A DNA stretch of 64,000 nt. Source: Artemisia argyi (Eukaryota; Streptophyta; Magnoliopsida; Asterales; Asteraceae). The stretch spans positions 4,758,928-4,822,927 of the forward strand of contig CM060684.1 in NCBI GenBank assembly GCA_030686995.1, in the 5' to 3' direction. Shown here piece after piece: positions 11,141 through 23,123 of this stretch. Positions within the stretch are counted from its first letter, which is position 1, and each line of letters starts with the position of its first letter. The translations under genes and the position numbers were made by a program. The notes under the pieces are model-generated. The model was not told where the DNA came from, ran no database searches, and saw only the letters and a list, made by a program, of their open reading frames with translations.

Positions 11141-11577
11141 CCTTAGAGTTCCAGGTTGGAGACAAAGTGATGCTGAAAGTCTCGCCTTGGAAGGGTGTGA
11201 TACGTTTCGGGAAACGTGGTAAACTCAACCCACGCTACATTGGACCATTTCTTATCTTAGAAAGAATTGGGCCCGTGGCTTATAGGTTGGAACTACCACA
11301 TGAACTGAGTAAAGTTCACGACGTGTTTCACGTTAGTAATTTGAAGAAATGTCTTTCTGATGAGATGCCTATTATTCCAATGAAGGATATTCTTGTCGAT
11401 GAGAAATTGAATTTCGTGGAAGAGCCAATTGAGATTTTGGATCGTGAAGTTAAACGACTCAAGCGAAGTGGCATTCCGCTCGTCAAGGTTCGTTGGAATT
11501 CCCGACACGGACCAGAATTTATGTGGGAACGTGAGGACGAGTTCCGGAAGAGATATCCGAAGCTTTTCACTTCGTAG
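11141..11577 (+). pseudogene. Gypsy integrase C-terminus with chromodomain-like tail
   Basis: This continues the integrase interrupted at 2650. [14 protein letters not shown] and [11 protein letters not shown] are the integrase C-terminal (GPY/F-like) motifs. The tail ([14 protein letters not shown], then [19 protein letters not shown]) is the chromodomain-like segment of Tekay-type chromoviruses, thought to help target integration to heterochromatin. The stop is the TAG at 11575-11577, about 50 bases before the polypurine tract and 3' LTR. The segment itself is intact. Confidence 0.88.
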
Positions 11578-12551
11578 ATGAATTGTTCCGAGTTAAACCC
11601 GGGACGGGTTTCTTCTGAGACTGGGAGGATGTGACAACCGGAAATTTAGGGAGTTATTTTGAAAACCCGCATTACGTTAAAGTTCGTTTATAATTTTTTA
11701 TTTGGAATTTTTATTCACAACGAACTTGGAAGACCTATTTTATGGATAATTATGTTTTTATGACGTTATGGAATTCGTGAATTATTTTAATAATTCATTT
11801 TGATATTATGCTCGGTGATGTATTCTTAAATTCTCACTGGTACTACGTTGACTCTGGCACTAGGTTTACCTAACGGGAAATTTTATGATTCGTTTTACGA
11901 GTCCGATTATATTTAATTATTTACGGGATGTTTTTGGGAGATATTGAAAGTTTGAAATGAGTTCGGGTTTCGGGCCGTATGTTTTACACTTACCCATTAT
12001 ATACCCACTCATATTATTAGTAATATTATTATTATTACTATTATTATTATTTTTCTTTTAAAAAGAAAATAATTTTTTTTTGTGTGTAAGTAAACTACAA
12101 AAATCGTCTTTGTGGGTATACCACACACAAACACACAACATCACCCTCATCCTCACCATCTCTCTCTCTCTCTTCCCCCTTTAAACCCTAGCCGCCGATC
12201 ATTATTTCCGGCCACCACCACCACTACGCCGGCCACACCACCAAACAAACACCACCACTTTATTCCTTATTCTTTTCTCTTCCTTTTGGTATATTATACG
12301 CACCATATAACCCACTTTAACACCTCGAAATCTTATTAAATCCGACCCAACTTTGTTGTTTTTACTAGATCTATTCGATTGGAGGTTCTAGGAGGTGAGT
12401 ATGATCGATTTTGGTTTTTGGGTGCCACGATTTGGTATTAAATCCGTGGCGACACGGATGTTCTTCATGGGAATCGAATTTATTTGTTAGAAAATGATGT
12501 TTTTGATATAAGAAAGATGGTTTGGTATCCGGGTTTGGTGTTCTCCTTGAT

Positions 12552-13003
12552 GGTTCGATTGAACCGTGAGTCGTAGACTCACGGCTTGGTGTTAGATCCG
12601 AGCCATGGTGCTCGATTACTTGTTCTTTGAGTCTTGATACTATGACTCTTGTATTCTTGCTCTCGTTGGAATATTGGTTCGACTCATTGGAGTCGCGGCT
12701 CGAAGCCGTATTGTTGTTGTTATTGCCGAGACCCTTATGGGTCGAATGGGTATTTTTGGAGTGCTCCTTGGAGCCATTTCTTGTGACCCTTGATACTTGG
12801 TTCGAGCCTCTTGGCTCGTGGTGTTTACCACGACTCAGTCGAGTCGTGTGGGCTTGGGTGTGGCTTGGTAAACCAACCCGAGCGTGACCTTGATTATTTT
12901 GTTTCTTAATTGTTAACTTGGTTTGACATTGGGTTTATTATTAGTTGGTTGGTTGCTTCATTTCTTGGCCGAATACATGTGGGTCGAGACCATGTTTGGT
13001 CTC
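12552..13003. other. Cluster of at least nine short perfect hairpins in the LTR
   Basis: Non-overlapping perfect inverted repeats with loops of 2-4 bases lie at 12552-12565 (GGTTC/GAACC), 12564-12584 (CCGTGAGTC/GACTCACGG, sharing two bases with the first), 12680-12695 (CGACTC/GAGTCG), 12696-12708 (CGGCT/AGCCG), 12730-12743 (GACCC/GGGTC), 12763-12774 (GCTCC/GGAGC), 12803-12818 (CGAGCC/GGCTCG), 12829-12848 (CACGACTC/GAGTCGTG) and 12986-13003 (GAGACCA/TGGTCTC). That is about one hairpin per 50 bases, with different stem sequences each time. Function unknown; a structured region of the genomic RNA is one possibility. Confidence 0.8.
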
Positions 13004-13539
13004 AACATTGGTTATGGGATATTGATATTGTGAAGTGTTGACGAAATGTGTTATTGGGGACCGATTGGGAGACGGTCACTTAGATTGACGGAGATAGGTT
13101 AGTCGGGTGCCGTAGTCGGACCCTATTGTTGTAGCACGTGGATTGGGATTGTGTTGGACGGAGATGTATTGATATTTATGACATTTGCTTATTACTTTAA
13201 ACTTGGACAATGAGCCGAGAGTCATGACTCGGACATGTTACCATTTCGTATGACTCGATAACTATTTACAAATAAAACATAAGTAATAAAACTCGTAATA
13301 ATAATTATTGATAATATAAACGTTTATATGAATATATAGACGCGAATAACGGATATATAATTATATAAGCGCGCATATTAATAATAATAATAATCACGAG
13401 TCATATTATAAATAATACGACTAGATATATATTAGGCTACGAAAGTGGCGTAATATTATTGAACGTATTATTATTATAAAAATGTGTTATAAAACGAGAA
13501 ACTCTCGACAATTATTAAATATTAAATAAAATGTCATTT

Positions 13540-13611
<72 letters not shown>
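13540..13611. repeat. (AT)n microsatellite
   Basis: About 70 bases of alternating A and T with one G interruption near 13563, inside the gypsy LTR. Confidence 0.95.
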
Positions 13612-13612
<1 letters not shown>

Positions 13613-14483
13613 CGAGTAAACTTATCGAGTTATGCGGAGTCGTTGTCACTCGAGTTCAGGTAAGTTTTATTTGTGACTTTCGTGTTGTCACGAATATATG
13701 ACGATTAATATAAACGTTTTCTATAACTAAATAACCACTTAACCGTAGGGTTGAACCGGGTTATTTGGCTATATGAAATGAATATATTAATGGGCATCGT
13801 ATCCTACGACGCCTATATGTTATGGTATATGTAAAGGGTAATAAATTACGAATATATATATCGGGAAATCCGGCCAATTTGACAATGTATATGAGGAATT
13901 TATTAAACTACGATATATACCATATAGTATTTATGTGCTATGTGCTTTAGGATTGGGTGTAATCTTGGAACGGTATGTTACTTAAATAAATACGAGGATT
14001 ATCATATCGACGGATTTAATAAACTTCGGCGATTTATTTAAATAATATATTGGGCTAATATTAGATCTATAGTTCATTTTATTATTCTTTGTGTGACCTT
14101 TTTGGTTTGTTTTGTGTCGACCCACCACCCGTATGGATACCAAACGTAAATACAGCAAACTAATACGAAATGGATTTTTGGAAAATAAAACGGATTACGT
14201 CCGGGTTTGGGAATATTTTGAATTTGAGGAAATGATTTCTGAACGAGTTGATATTGTTAGGTCGTGCCGAGTCCGTAGTTGCCGTTTTGTGAGTTACTAT
14301 ACATCTTATTTCTACCGACTTCTTCTTGCTATTTTCTAGACTTGAGGTGAGTCATAGCCCCACTTTTACTCTTGAACTATGTTTTCAATACTTGGGGTGA
14401 GAAACGTGCAAATTATTTTATGTGGACTATTTATCGCTTCTATATTCTTTCTAAAACTTGCTATGCATATGGACTAGGATGTA

Positions 14484-14590
14484 TTGTCAACTTTAGTCAC
14501 ATTTTATGTGTACTATTCAAGGTTGGCTTATTTGTTATTGTCAGCTTTAGTCACACGGTTCGTGTGTACTATTCAAGGTTGGCTTATTTG
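14484..14590 (+). repeat. Tandem duplication of about 52 bp carrying a varying hairpin
   Basis: Copies at 14484-14534 and 14538-14590 differ mainly in a hairpin. The first has CACAT-TTT-ATGTG (14498-14510) and the second CACACG-GTT-CGTGTG (14552-14566). Both arms changed together so that pairing is kept. Confidence 0.85.
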
Positions 14591-15139
14591 GATACTGTAG
14601 CGTGCGCCTATAGGTTATTGATACTTTGGAGGTTATCCGAGTATTTATTTGGTATTGCGGGGTTACCCGAATATCTATGTTGGAACGGAGGGTATGCGTG
14701 TGTTAGGATTGGAGCGGAGGGTATCCGCAGGCTTTTAGTGAATCCTTAGTCTAGCTAGCAAGCGTTTTGCGTATATGTCCACTATATTGTTAGATGAATT
14801 TAAACCTATGATCTCACCAGCGAAAGCTGACTTTTAGCATGTTTTCTCAGGTAATTAAGTTGATATGGATGCTTGGAATGGAAGGCTCGGCTAAGGCTCT
14901 TGGTTTATGGATCTATTTTTCTAAACTCTGATAATTAATTATGGACCTACTGTTATGCTATTTTGGGCCTGACTCTGAATGATGTTGGGATAAATGTAAA
15001 CTTTAAAACCCCGTTTTGGTTGCATTTTTATTATGTTTACTTTATCTCGTTCTATTATGTCTTGTGTTGGATACCAATTCCCGTAGCACCCCGAAAGCTT
15101 GTTGAGTCTTCCGCTGTATCGAATTTTGGGGGTGTTACA

Positions 15140-15819
15140 AATATTCATCCCAATCCTTAATTAGTTTGCATAAAACATATATGCTTCTTTAATAAAATAT
15201 AAGTTTAATCAATTTTTCCTAACGTAGTTTACTAGGAAACAAATGTTAATAAGTCGAGGGTTTTTTTTTTTTTTTTAATTATTGACCAATAAACATTATT
15301 TTCTTATTGTATTACGTTACGAATACTAATATATTAAAGTCATTCGAGTTTAATATATCTTTTCCGTCTCGTGTCCAATAGTCCAAAAATGTTGATTGTC
15401 CAATAATCTTAGTCCAATAATTGTACAGACGATACCAATCCATTATGTCCAATGTCAAGTTATAATCCATATTCAAGTCAAATTTACAATACTCATATCC
15501 GCAATATTCAAGAATCAATTCTTAAGGTACCGAACTTACCATAATCACCCATTTCAAACAAACCAAAATAATTAATACCCACTAACTAACTTGTAACCCA
15601 TCTTAAAGTAATATCCAAACCAATAATTTCAACAGAATAATCCAAGTCAAGGCCTTTAATAAAATTGTTATAAATTTTAATTCTTGAACGAGTGTAATAT
15701 ATTTTTACGGAGTATTATACATTATAAAATCTTACTAGTTAGTATTTCTTAAATGAAAATATCATTTTCATGGAAATAAAAGATATGTCTAGTTGTATAT
15801 TATTACTCATCATAATACA
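15140..15819. other. AT-rich intergenic sequence
   Basis: No gene, LTR or terminal repeat is recognisable. A 16-base T run lies near 15260. Short ORFs have no family features. Confidence 0.6.
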
Positions 15820-16981
15820 TGATGAGGCGAAAAATGATCCATTTTTAGGGGGTCATTTAAGCCCGAATTCGAATTTATTTGATCAAATATTGCCCTAAAT
15901 CGTTGCTTTTGTGATTTTAGGTACTTTTGGAGTGAATTTTGGAAAAGAAAGCATTTTGGACGTTTTTGGAGCATAAAAGTGAAGAAAACGGAAAAGTCTT
16001 AATTTTCCTTGCTGGGAACAGTACCTGACGGCGTCAAGAGCATTTAGATGACGGCGTCAAGAGCAAAAGTGGTGACGGTCCAGTAGATTTATGACGGCGT
16101 CAAGCATGGCCGTCAAGAGTAAAAGTGGTGACGGCCCAGAGCAACATTACACATGACGGCGTCAGACTTGGATCTAGGCAATCCGATTTCACTATAGGCG
16201 GCGAGTTGACGGCGTCAGACATTTCTTCTTGACGCCGTCACCTTGTATAATCTATATATAGTTTTGCAATTTTCATTCATAAAGTGTGTTGGAATTTTAG
16301 TGGAATCCTAGCACGACTTTTACTGCTTTTTCAAGGGTTTTTACCCTTTGAATCATTTCATGCTTAATTAAGATAAGTATCCTTTCAATTCATTCAATAT
16401 GTCTATGTGCTGTTTGAATATATCTTACGCTTGTCTTGATTTTAACATGCTAGGCTAGATTTCTTGTGTGTTTGCTTAGATGTAGTGAAACCTAGATGTT
16501 GATTATGGGTTGATTGTTTGTTTATAGTTGTTACGGATGAATGATAAACATGAACCAATGTGCACTAGGTTATTATGGTTATATTTAATGCATGAGCGAA
16601 TTCTAATGATCCCATGTTAGGAGCTTCTTGAAGGCTCGACATAGGAGTGAAGTAGGAGCTTATAGAGTTGGGGAAGTACGTGCGCCACCCCACGAATGGT
16701 ATTAAAGAATATAACCCGTCATCCACGCAATTGTAACAAACTATCAACCTGTAAAAGATATCTAGGGAGTAATAAAATCTAAGTAAACACAATTTTACCT
16801 ATTATTGTCCACACCACATTAGTTATTAGCTTTATTTTCATTTTTGTTATTTTATTTTGATTGCATCTTAGTTATTGGGTTAGTTGATTAGCAACTAATT
16901 CCGCCCACTCTTCTAAAACCCGAGATTTTATTTGCTTTTATAAAAACATAAAAATACAAAAAAAATCATCCCTCACCACAA
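15820..16981 (+). repeat. Truncated LTR of the element A/B family
   Basis: It starts at the same terminus as the LTRs of A and B (TGATGAGGCGAAAAATGATC) and stays collinear for about 1160 bases to TCATCCCTCACC, where the others continue for about 190 bases and this copy stops. It holds six perfect TGACGGCGTCA palindromes (16026, 16049, 16092, 16154, 16207 and, inverted, 16230), followed by a TATA box at 16252-16261. It is more diverged than A and B, so it is an older or different subfamily. Confidence 0.85.
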
Positions 16982-19013
16982 GAACATACAGAACATAGCA
17001 GATCCAAACACCCTTGCAAATGGCAGTTGCACTAGCTTATGCAGATTTAAGCTTCAAATAACCAAGATAATGATCAAGCTAACTATCTTAACTAATTTTA
17101 AGACTAATTGAACAAGAAAAACCAGCAACTAACAACAGGAACAGAATTGAGCATTTATGGGCTAATTTGACTGTGTTGATGAAAACTTTAAACAATTTAC
17201 TCTCAAACTAAAAACTAAGCATAACTAGGAACAACAAACATACATAAGCTAAGCTAAAATAAAAAATAAGCAACAGAATAAGCTGATGAACAGTAACTAT
17301 GCAGATATGAAAATTTGCTTACAAGTGTTCCAAGCTGAAAACACAGAACCAAGGACTTAATTCACATCCTAATTGCTCCCAAGAGCTTCTAAACCATTTG
17401 CAATCCAAAATCATCCATACTCCTTGCTTTTATCTTGTAATTCACTGATTTTTTAATTATTTTTCTATTTTTTTGAATTATTAAGTATTTTTTATTATTG
17501 ATTATAAACTGAATATAATGCTAAGTAAAGATTATAAAAGCTTTTTAATAACTTATATAAGCTCACAGGACCATTGAAACAACTATTTAACAAGATAAAA
17601 GTGAAAGTGTCAATTTCACTTAAATTTGCCAAATCAAAATTTATCAAATAGCATTTGAAATTAAGCTTAAAGAAAAGTAATATTACACTGAAATTATGGA
17701 TTACAACTGTTTTGAACAAGAAAATACAACTGATAATTAAACTACACTAAGAATGACATCATTAAACTAAAACTACACTACCTACACTAATTAATCTACT
17801 ACTACATCTCTGCTCCTTCTTTCTTCTTTTATAGGCTTCAAAAAGGTTCCACATGTCCTTCTGAGAATATCCCACCACTTTTTGACCATTGGATTAGGCT
17901 AATTTGATCAGAGTAGTTTAAGTTGATTTTGGCGCCAAAATTCATATTGGTTGAATTGGACTGTTGTGTGGCAATTAAAGGCTATTGGTTGTTTGTGGAG
18001 GTAGAAGGAGCAAGTAGGGAAGGCTAGGGGTGGTGGATGTAAGAAGTGGCAGGTTGTAGGGGTTGCAGAGATGTAGGGATGCTATGTGTTGACCCCTGGT
18101 GCAAACCCAGGGGTTTGGTTTTGTTTGTGGAGGTGACAGCTAGGGTAGTGAGGTGGTGAAGGTGGAAGCAGGTGGTGGAGAGTGTGGGAGAGTAGCAGGT
18201 TGTGGGGGGTTGAAGAAGGAGGTGGAGGTCAAACGGGTGTTTGACCCCGTTTTTATTAAAGGGTAGTTTGGGCTTGAGTGAAAAGGAATGGACCAGGCTT
18301 TATTTAGGTGGGTTATATTTGTTTATTGGATTTAGAATTGGACTTTGGTTTTAATACAAAAGGAGTCCATTTGGTTTGGGAAATATTACAAGGACCAATT
18401 ATGTATTTTTTAGATTTTTGAGGGCTGAATTTGTAGCTTTCCCAAAGTTCATAAAGGGTCTACTTTTGCCAATATTGAATAACATAAGGACCTTTTTTGA
18501 TAATTTCCAAATTTGAATTTTCCAGGGACCAAATATGCCAAAATTGAAACTCCAGGGACTAAACTTGTAATTTTCTCAAACTTTTCATCCAGGGATTAAT
18601 TATGATACTTTGTGAATTCCTAAGGATCTTTAATGATAATTTTCCCATTTTGAAAACCCGAGGACTAAAACTGTCAAGTTTGAAACTTTAGGGACCAGTT
18701 TTGCCATTTTTGCAATTTTGAACTTTCAAGGGTAAATTTTGTCATTTCTTGATTCCTGGGGGACTGTTGTTGACTTTTCTTCAAAATAAATTTTCCCAGG
18801 GACCATTTCTGACATTTCTTGAAAGTTTAGGGACTGATTCTGCCAAGTGTGCAAACTTTGCTCGTTTTTCATCTGTTTTTAATCATTTTGCACCTAAAAC
18901 ATATAAAAACACAAGCGAAGGATATTTGTAGTATTATGTGAAATATCTGAGTGTTTTTAACTGTTTTTACAGTTCAGACGGGTATAAAATGATGAGTATT
19001 TAGACACTCATCA
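16982..19013 (-). repeat. Probable minus-strand LTR or LTR fragment, unclassified gypsy
   Basis: At 18990-19013 an inverted repeat (TGATGAGT ... ACTCATCA) resembles the LTR start of Tat/Athila-type elements read on the minus strand. On that strand a TATA-like CCTATAAAAGAAG lies near 17829. The region 18360-18860 is full of degenerate AGGGACTAAA/TTGCCA repeats typical of some plant LTRs. No second copy or target duplication is visible, so the ends and the class are uncertain. It begins exactly where the LTR fragment before it stops. Confidence 0.35.
18360..18860. repeat. Degenerate tandem repeat, about 40-60 bp period
   Basis: Successive units share the words CAGGGACCAAA or AGGGACTAAA followed by TTGCCAAAATT or TGTCATTT and a TTGAA-rich spacer (for example near 18525, 18553, 18590, 18660, 18692, 18797 and 18828). 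Identity between units is low. Confidence 0.6.
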
Positions 19014-21200
19014 CTTATGCTCCTCGGCTCTTTTAACATAGTTCTGATCTTGGTCTTTACATAACATGCCAGTAAAAAATGAGGCTCAGATATGTACATA
19101 TAGACTTGACATTAAACGCACGCCATGGCTTGAACCACAATCCTGGTTGCCCCGCCAAGGAACTGGCGTCGAAAAAATGTAAGTGTACATAATTATCATC
19201 ATTGCCTTAATAACATGGCTGCAAATTACTACTCAAAAATCTAATTTTAGAAAGTCAGGAAAACTAAGAGTTGCGCTCAGAAAAAGCTACACCAGCTGGC
19301 GTCATCAAGACAATGCCGGATTAAACGGTTTATAAGGATATATAGTAATAGTTTGATTCAGAAAACAATTAGCCTCAGACCTGTAAATGGGGACTGGGAC
19401 ACAGAAATAATTGAGGCGCACCATGGCTGCAAAACAAACCCGGTTGCATAGTTATAGTTTATACCATACCCTCCTGTCATTTCCCCGCCACAATACCTTC
19501 AGATTTTCAACGACCCATTTAGTTTCCCTCAAATTTTAACAATCATCATAGGCCATTTTCGTCATTAATTACTATAAACTGAACTTACAACGAAATTTTT
19601 TTGAATACGTGAGGCTATATATGGGATTATTGTCAGTCCGGTTTCATTTTCCATATGTTGCAACTCATGTCTGCAAACATGATTGTTTGCCCTGCCAGAA
19701 CTGCAAACTGGTTAAAAGTGCAACCTTAAGCAGTTTGGCTGCTAAGCACAATAGTATACATTGCATTCCATGACTACAAGTGCAATCGCTTTCCCATAGC
19801 TTATCTGATACATACAAAGCTATGACCCAAAGAATGTCTGCAAAATTTACTGTTTGTCGTGTCAGCCGGCAATTTGGTCTATACATTATAAGTATATATT
19901 AAAGCAGCACACGACGATGTCGTATTGCATTCCATGACTGCAAATGCAATCACTTACCCATAGCCTATCTGATACACACGGAATGCAATGTATAGACCAA
20001 GCGATTGCATTGCAACTGATACGGCTATGGTTCAGAGCGTACCATTGCAACTGATACGGGTAGGCCACAACATTAAACATTCTTTTAATATGAGTTTATC
20101 GGGTAAAATGACAACGTTTTAAATCACCACAAAAATGATACCGATATTTTTAAAGGAGGCTCAAATATGGTGTATTCATGTCATCATGGGCTAATAGGCC
20201 ATGGCTGCAATCAGAGTTGCAAATGCCACCTTTTCAAGTAGCAATTACCATCCGGATTGCCTAGCCAAGATACATATCAGCCTCTAAACATCTTTTTGCA
20301 TACATGTACATTTCATCATCACGACCTCCGTTATTTGTACCAGTAAATAAAGGATACGAACAAAAGTTACCAAGGCAAGATACATACCAAGATACATGGC
20401 TACTTAGAGCTGTAAACTTACGACACCACTGCATAACGCAAGTGAACCCTAGAAGCAGGTATATCCATCATAGTTCGTGTGCTGTTTGAATAAAAAAAAT
20501 AATATTTAATCTCCATGGTATGGCAATTTAAAAGTATCCAAATGTAAAAGATAGTGTACCTATGGGCAACGATTGTGACTACTGGTTACTTCCACGCATG
20601 TTACCAGTTGAATTCAGCGTTGTTCGGCTTATACCTCGCAGACCCCGTGTATTAGTACATCACCGCAACTTTAGCCACACCTTACATACTTAACACTTAC
20701 CTAACTTCCACGGCTAATGTATCATGGGGTAATGTATAATAAGGAAACACAGCATTTCATGAGGCTCAGCTTTGTAAGCAATCGAATAAAGAGGATTGGT
20801 CCAACATGGCTGCAAACTTTATAAGTTGCCCCGCCAAAATGGCTGCAAACTGTAAAAGCTGCCCCGCCATGATGGCTGCAAACTTTAAAAGCTGCCTTGC
20901 CAAGGTATGGCTACAAACTTTAAAAGCTGCCTTGCCAAGGTATGGACAATCTCAACTTTGGTCGAATCCACTCGAACACATTCAAATTGTATCATCACAG
21001 CCTTTTCATTACCCTATTATACATTAGTCGTGCAACGGATCGTGCACTCATAAAAACTGATCGGCCCATCGCAACACGTATCAAATTCAATAAACCTTTA
21101 ACCAAATTCCAACCAAAACAAAAAGTGAGCATCTTTTTCACTAAGTCATAAAAACAAACAGTTGGCATGCATCTATACTAAACAATATAAGAAACACCTT
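19014..21200. repeat. Repeat-rich tract built on GAGGCTC / ATGGCTGCAAA / GCCCCGCCA words
   Basis: The word GAGGCTC (or a near copy) recurs near 19081, 19414, 19608, 20156 and 20760. Most are followed within 10-60 bases by CATGGCTGCAAA or a relative (19123, 19423, 20202, 20804), then by GTTGCCCCGCCA or a relative. A second repeat of about 60 bases (GCATTCCATGACTGCAAATG, then CCCATAGC and CTGATACA) occurs near 19760 and 19927, with a partial inverted copy near 19977. No conserved ORF, terminal repeat or known element signature was found. It ends against the truncated 5' LTR of element C. Confidence 0.55.
20803..20945 (+). repeat. Four tandem copies of a 33-36 bp unit
   Basis: Units begin ATGGCTGCAAAC (one ATGGCTACAAAC) near 20805, 20839, 20872 and 20907, and end GCTGCC(C/T)(C/T)GCCA. 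This is the densest form of the word pair that is scattered over 19014-21200. Confidence 0.85.
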
Positions 21201-21530
21201 ACTTGTAGAAACAATAGATTAGATCACCATCTAATTATTTCAACCAACATGTCATCGAAAGTTATCACAATCATGTGTGTCATTAAGTAGAAAACTAGTC
21301 TAAACAAGTGTAGTTTTTAATTTATTGAATTTGCTTATTATCATATTTGCGTACATTAGAGATTTACTTTTAGACTTATATTTCGATTCACTCACAAATC
21401 CCTGCGAACGATCCCTACTTACCATCATATCTTGCTATAACGGACGAGTACAGTTGCTCGTATGTGTTGTTTTTAGATTTGGTAATTCACTCTTATAAAT
21501 TTAAAACTTGCACTAACAAACATCGCATCA
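21201..21530 (+). repeat. Truncated 5' LTR of element C (last 330 bp)
   Basis: Collinear without gaps with 37301-37630 and about 99% identical by eye. The first 1421 bases of the LTR are missing; the junction at 21200/21201 abuts the repeat-rich tract. Confidence 0.92.
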
Positions 21531-21536
21531 AGTTTT

Positions 21537-21554
21537 TGGCGCCGTTGCCGGGGA
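21537..21554 (+). other. Primer binding site, tRNA-Asp type
   Basis: TGGCGCCGTTGCCGGGGA, six bases after the LTR end: the Athila-lineage primer site. The same site follows the 5' LTR of B (54827), and a damaged version follows that of A (24341). Confidence 0.9.
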
Positions 21555-21641
21555 TTTTGATCGTGTTTCTTTAAGTTTTAAAAGTCCGTTTCTTTTCGTG
21601 TTCATTTTCTAAAAAAAAAATAAAAAAATTTCCATAGCGAC

Positions 21642-21737
21642 AAACCGATCGGTTTCTCATCCAACCGATTCGGTTTCTCAAATTTTAATTTTACCGTAGC
21701 GTCCAACCGATCGGTTTGATTCTCAACCGATTCGGTT
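21642..21737 (+). promoter_or_regulatory. Leader with four AACCGAT(T)CGGTT palindromes
   Basis: Palindromes lie at 21642-21655, 21663-21675, 21705-21716 and 21725-21737, alternating between a form with CGATCG centre and one with an extra T. They sit between the primer site and the gag start. The same word is repeated in the LTR at 36219-36303. Confidence 0.8.
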
Positions 21738-21814
21738 AGAATTTTCTGTTTTTATTTTTTTTATTTTTCTTGTTCTTTTGTTTAGGTAATTAATTCGATT
21801 CTCTTGATAGTTGT

Positions 21815-22917
21815 ATGAACACTCGTTCTACTACTAAAAAGTTTAGTACACCTTTATCCGATCCCGAAAGTTTGTTTCGTAAGAAGAGATCTTCAACTAT
21901 TCTTAATTGGTTTGATAATCTTTCAGAAGAACATCCGATTTCTAATCTTTTTGAACCAATACCCATGGCTGACGATTTACCCATGTGGGCCGCCAATAGA
22001 ACCGTAGCACCCACTCCTGGAGCTGCTATTATTGTCGCCGACCTTGGTGAAAACTTTACCGTTAAAGGTCACCATCTTTCTATGATCAAAGACCGTCAAT
22101 TCGATGGCCGTTCGCGGGCCGATCCGCATAAACACATTGCCGAATTCATTGAAATTTATGGCATGTTTCGTTATGGAGACACTAATGTCGATGCTATCAA
22201 GCTCAAACTTTTTCCATCATCACTCGCCGGAGATGCCAAAGTATGGTATAACGAATTAACCCTAGGAACTATTAATACTTGGGAGGAGATGAGGCAAGCT
22301 TTTGTAAGCCGATTCTTTCCACCTGCCATGTATGATAGGTTAATGGGAGAAATCCGTGCTTTTTCACAAAATCCTAATGAATCTCTTGTTGAAGCTTGGC
22401 TTCGCATGAAAGATTTGCTTCGTAGTTGTCATGGTCATAATTTAGGACGAGGAACAATAATCCAAATCTTTTATCATGGTCTTGATGAAGCATCTCAAGC
22501 AATCCTTGATGCCGGAGGAATTTTCCTTTACAAAACACCAAATAAGGCATATCAACTTCTTGAAGATCGAGTACTTCTTAAACTCGATTGGTCAAAAGAT
22601 TCCAAAACCAAACCCTTACGGAAAATCGTTGCTTTTGCCGAAAGTTCAGATAATTCAAAACTCATGGACAAAATAGAAGCCTTGTCTTCTAAAATGGACT
22701 CGCAATACAAAGATATAAAAGGAGAAATGAAAGAAATGCGAGATGGCTGTAATAATTATGGAGGAAATCACACATCATCCGAGTGTGATGACCAACCTAT
22801 GGACCCAACGAAGCGGAAGCCAAATATGTCCAAGGAGGATATCGTGGAGGAGGTTTTTGTGGTAATTATTACGGAAGAAGTTCTGGAAATTGGCAAGATC
22901 GCCAACAAAGGGATAAC
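21815..22917 (+). pseudogene. Athila-type gag of element C, first part
   Basis: The ATG at 21815 opens a frame with the plant Ty3 Gag core: FTVKGHHLSMIKDRQFDG near residue 80, DAIKLKLFPSSLAGDAKVWY near 130, and a W-x(4)-F-x(3)-F motif around residue 155. A cysteine-rich segment (NNYGGNHTSSEC near residue 312) is a damaged zinc knuckle. A frameshift near 22800 moves the glycine-rich tail (QGGYRGGGF) to another frame. Element A interrupts the gene at 22918. After removal of A and one ATAAC copy, the tail frame runs on into 29365. Gag would build the virus-like particle. Confidence 0.85.
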
Positions 22918-23123
22918 TGATGAGGCGAAAAATGATCCATTTTTAGGGGGTCATTTAAGCCCGAATCCGAATTTATTTGATCAAATATTGCCCTAAATCG
23001 TTCCTTTTGTGATTTTAGGTACTTTGGGAGTGAAATCTGGAAAAGGAAGCAATTCGGACGTTTTTGGAGCATAAAAATGAAGAAAACGCCAAAGTCTTAA
23101 TTTTCCATGCTGGGAACAGTAGG

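Larger units (their letters stand above)
1..15139 (+). mobile_element. Ty3/gypsy chromovirus (Tekay/Del-like), 5' part outside window
   Basis: The element enters the window inside the protease domain and runs through reverse transcriptase, RNase H and integrase to a 3' LTR at 11630-15139. The order RT-RH-IN, the integrase C-terminal block ending in a chromodomain-like segment, and the very long LTR fit the Tekay/Del chromovirus lineage. The coding part is broken by a frameshift near 2155, a stop at 2401-2403 and the copia insertion at 2651-11135. Removing that insertion and one copy of TAAAC restores a continuous reading frame across the junction, which proves the nesting. The 5' LTR, gag and most of the protease lie outside the window. 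Confidence 0.9.
11630..15139 (+). repeat. 3' LTR of the Tekay-like element, about 3.5 kb
   Basis: It starts with TGTGACAACCGG directly after a purine-rich tract (ACTGGGAGGA) and ends in GTGTTACA at 15139. Its partner LTR is outside the window, so the ends rest on the TG...CA termini and the polypurine tract alone. The length fits Tekay-type LTRs. Inside are a CT-rich stretch near 12160, a tract dense in short hairpins (12552-13003), an AT microsatellite (13540-13611) and a 50 bp tandem duplication (14484-14590). No convincing gene is present; short ORFs here have no family features. Confidence 0.75.

Noticed and set aside
12112..12339. 75-codon His/Pro/Thr-rich ORF in the gypsy LTR
   Set aside because: Low-complexity CA/CT-rich sequence, probably the start region of the LTR transcript; no conserved features.
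20806..21027. ORF with repeated Met-Ala-Ala-Asn residues
   Set aside because: It is only the translation of the 33-36 bp tandem repeat and changes frame with unit length.
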